In this document: positions 5,295 through 6,826 of the stretch, one piece after another
How the letters are laid out: the number at the start of each line of letters is the position of its first letter
Numbering within the stretch: the stretch's first letter is position 1
Assembly: GCA_024408015.1 (NCBI GenBank)
Contig: JAKSVJ010000069.1
Location: 1 to 6,826 of the forward strand
From: Clostridia bacterium
Lineage (GTDB): Bacteria; Bacillota; Clostridia; Oscillospirales; CAG-272
Direction of reading: 5' to 3'
Length of the DNA stretch: 6,826 nt
Position numbers and translations under genes: made by a program
Notes under the pieces: generated by a model
Told to the model about the DNA's origin: nothing
What the model saw: only the letters and a program-made list of their open reading frames with translations
Databases searched by the model: none

Positions 5295-6134
5295 ATGGTA
5301 AACGTTTACTCAACTAAAGTTAAAAACTTTGTTTCAAAACTTACTTTTGACTGTGGTCAATGTTTTAGATTCGAAAAAAGAGACAATTACATAGATGGTG
5401 TTGCTCTTGGAAAATACATAAGAATAACACAAAATGATGACAGTATTTCAATCGAAGGAATAGATGAGAATGAATACGAAAACGTATGGAAATACTATCT
5501 TGACCTTGATGAAGATTATGAAACAATTAACGATGATATATTAAATCACTTTGGTAAGTATAACGATACGATTTCAAAAGCAATCGATGTTGCAAATGGA
5601 ATTAGAATTCTAAGACAAGATCATTGGGAAGCTCTATGCTCATTTATCATCTCTCAAAATAACAACAGCCCAAGAATCAAAAAGATAGTTAACGCCCTTT
5701 GCGAAACTCTAGGTGAAACTATTGAGTACAGCGGTAATACATATTATTCTTTCCCTTCTCCACAAGTAGTTTATGAAGCAGGAATTGATAAATTAAACGA
5801 ACTAAGAATGGGATTTAGATCAAAATATGTTTTCGATGCAGCAAAAAAAATTGTTGAAGGTACTATAGATTTAAAACTCATCGAAAGCATGGAGTTTGAT
5901 GAAGCAGAAAAATATCTTATGCAAATATTCGGAGTTGGCAAAAAAGTAGCCGACTGCACATTGCTTTATGGATATCATAAGACAGAAGCTTTCCCTGTTG
6001 ATGTTTGGATTAAAAGAGTAATTGAAAAATACTACCCTTGTGGTATTGATTTAAATGATCTTGGAAAGTATGCTGGAATCGCTCAGCAATATCTCTTCTT
6101 CTACGAAAGATACACTCAAAAGGACGGAATGTAG
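5295..6134 (+). CDS. ogg: OGG1-type 8-oxoguanine DNA glycosylase (HhH-GPD superfamily)
   Basis: This 279-aa base-excision repair enzyme is predicted to remove 8-oxoguanine from DNA and nick the abasic site. The N-terminal domain has FDCGQCFRF (18-26), equivalent to the SGQSFRW strand of human OGG1. SQNNNSPRIKKIV (120-132) matches the SSNNN helix that contacts the opposite cytosine. The helix-hairpin-helix IFGVGKKVADC (211-221) places catalytic Lys217 as in human Lys249, and PVDVW (234-238) provides the conserved Asp236. Length agrees with bacterial OGG-type proteins. Start ATG 5295 is preferred because AGGAAGTG (5281-5288) is spaced 6 nt from it; an in-frame GTG at 5286 lies inside that SD. 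It is the first gene of a plus-strand operon, and the next reading frame starts 1 nt after its stop. Confidence 0.93.
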   Translation: MVNVYSTKVKNFVSKLTFDCGQCFRFEKRDNYIDGVALGKYIRITQNDDSISIEGIDENEYENVWKYYLDLDEDYETINDDILNHFGKYNDTISKAIDVANGIRILRQDHWEALCSFIISQNNNSPRIKKIVNALCETLGETIEYSGNTYYSFPSPQVVYEAGIDKLNELRMGFRSKYVFDAAKKIVEGTIDLKLIESMEFDEAEKYLMQIFGVGKKVADCTLLYGYHKTEAFPVDVWIKRVIEKYYPCGIDLNDLGKYAGIAQQYLFFYERYTQKDGM

Positions 6135-6135
6135 T

Positions 6136-6381
6136 ATGGTTTTAGATGTAAAGAAAATAACACCTGCATATAGATGCAAATCATGCGGAAGTACTGTTTT
6201 TGGCATTTCGGGTGCTGTAGCACTTAGTGGTGACTTAATAAAGCTAAAATGCAAATGTGGTGAAAGTGAATTATCTTTAAAGAGTACAAATGATGGAAAA
6301 TTTAGAGTCACAATTCCATGTGTTTTTTTTTATAATGATCATCAATTCCTAATATCAAAGATAAGCTTGAAGATTGGTTAA
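6136..6381 (+). pseudogene. Truncated Cys-rich (zinc-ribbon-like) hypothetical protein gene, 3' part lost at a junction
   Basis: As read, 81 codons starting ATG 6136, 1 nt after the glycosylase stop, with a weak AGGACGG 8 nt upstream. The product has YRCKSCGS (12-19) and KLKCKCGES (37-45), a pattern of paired Cys that may bind zinc, then VTIPCVFFYNDHQFLISK. The N-terminal 70 or so residues look like a longer clostridial hypothetical protein (about 200 aa from memory). After about 6340-6360 the sequence becomes threonine synthase in another frame, so the last residues (SLKIG) are read in the wrong frame of thrC. The gene is therefore judged truncated by a deletion or assembly join. A nine-T run (6323-6331) lies shortly before the junction and is another place where sequence error could hide. 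Function unknown. Confidence 0.6.
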
Positions 6382-6826
6382 ATCTTGACTATATCGGCAG
6401 AGCAAAAGAAATACTCAAATTATATCTTTCAGATTTCTCAGAAGATGAAATTTCATATTGTGTTGAGAATGCATACAATAAGTCAAAGTTTGAGAACGAT
6501 GAGCCGGTCAAATTGGTTAAGCTTTCCGATGGAGGAAAGACTGTGTATTCAATGGAGCTGTGGCATGGACCGACATGCTTCAGGCGACACTGGTAAAGCA
6601 GCTCTTGAAGGATTTAAAGATGTTGAAAATATTCAAATAGTAGTATTTTATCCTAATAATGGCGTAAGTCCTATGCAGCTAAGGCAGATGGTTACTCAAG
6701 ATGGAAACAATGTTAATGTTTGTGCTGTTGAGGGCAACTTTGATGACTGTCAAACTGCAGTTAAGAGAATTTTCACAGATGATGAATTGATTAAAAAACT
6801 TGAGGATAATAATATGATGTTCTCAA
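6345..6826 (+). pseudogene. thrC: Threonine synthase remnant, broken by two apparent deletions and cut by the window edge
   Basis: Threonine synthase is a PLP enzyme that turns O-phosphohomoserine into threonine. Segment one (codons in phase with 6345, to about 6578) reads IPNIKDKLEDWLNLDYIGRA and onward to YSMELWHGPTC (to 6578), matching the N-terminal half; about 35-40 residues including the start are missing. Segment two, shifted in frame from about 6577-6580, reads ASGDTGKAALEGFKDVEN, then VVFYPNNGVSPMQLRQMVTQ and VEGNFDDCQTAVKRIF to the right edge. Between HGPTC and SGDTG the family has roughly 30-40 residues including the A-F-K-D motif whose Lys binds PLP; these are absent. The first segment ends at a TAA (6594-6596). 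All remaining codons look undamaged, so loss is recent or artefactual. As read, no working enzyme can be made. Confidence 0.8.

Noticed and set aside
6051..6311. Minus-strand frame across the end of the glycosylase and the next gene
   Set aside because: Antisense to recognisable coding sequence on the plus strand, without its own start signals.
1..6826. CRISPR array, tRNA, rRNA or riboswitch
   Set aside because: No regularly spaced repeats, cloverleaf-like segment or recognisable riboswitch core was seen on either strand.

Overview
The window is AT-rich DNA with strong AGGAGG-type ribosome binding sites and canonical TTGACA/TATAAT promoters. Its gene families (YitT transporter-like protein, clostridial-type HIT protein, DUF6062-like Cys/His protein, clostridial threonine synthase) point to an anaerobic low-GC Firmicute of class Clostridia, plausibly a gut member near Lachnospiraceae. 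The class is inferred from protein style; no rRNA or other lineage marker is present.

Layout. Positions 2-184 (+) hold the last 60 codons of an IS200/IS605-type TnpB, followed by a hairpin-rich right end and probable omega-RNA tail to about 267. Positions 268-443 carry two more hairpins and a strong bidirectional terminator. From 444 to 5134 five genes lie on the minus strand. In transcription order they are a DUF6062-like Cys/His protein (4424-5134), ATP-dependent 6-phosphofructokinase pfkA (3352-4413), a YitT-family membrane protein (2422-3300), a HIT-family hydrolase (1924-2352) and a clan GH-D (GH27/GH36-like) glycoside hydrolase (444-1907). A divergent intergenic region (5135-5294) holds one good sigma-A promoter for each direction. 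From 5295 the plus strand carries an OGG1-type DNA glycosylase, a truncated Cys-rich protein gene directly behind it, and a threonine synthase gene broken by two apparent deletions that runs off the right edge.

How the genes work together. The DUF6062-like gene and pfkA form a tight pair: the pfkA Shine-Dalgarno overlaps the upstream stop codon, and a textbook terminator follows pfkA. yitT appears to have its own promoter (TTGACA-18-TACAAT) buried in the last codons of pfkA. Its predicted start site falls inside the pfkA terminator hairpin, so yitT transcripts would lack half of the hairpin and escape it. HIT and the glycosidase (16-nt gap) probably follow yitT by read-through, since no convincing promoter was seen for them. 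No common pathway links the minus-strand genes beyond carbohydrate and nucleotide metabolism. The plus-strand genes are repair and amino-acid biosynthesis.

No clearly new biological system is visible. The items most worth a second look are the promoter nested in a terminator, the doubly rearranged thrC region (real decay or mis-assembly), the TnpB right end with its inferred guide, and the divergent GH-D enzyme.
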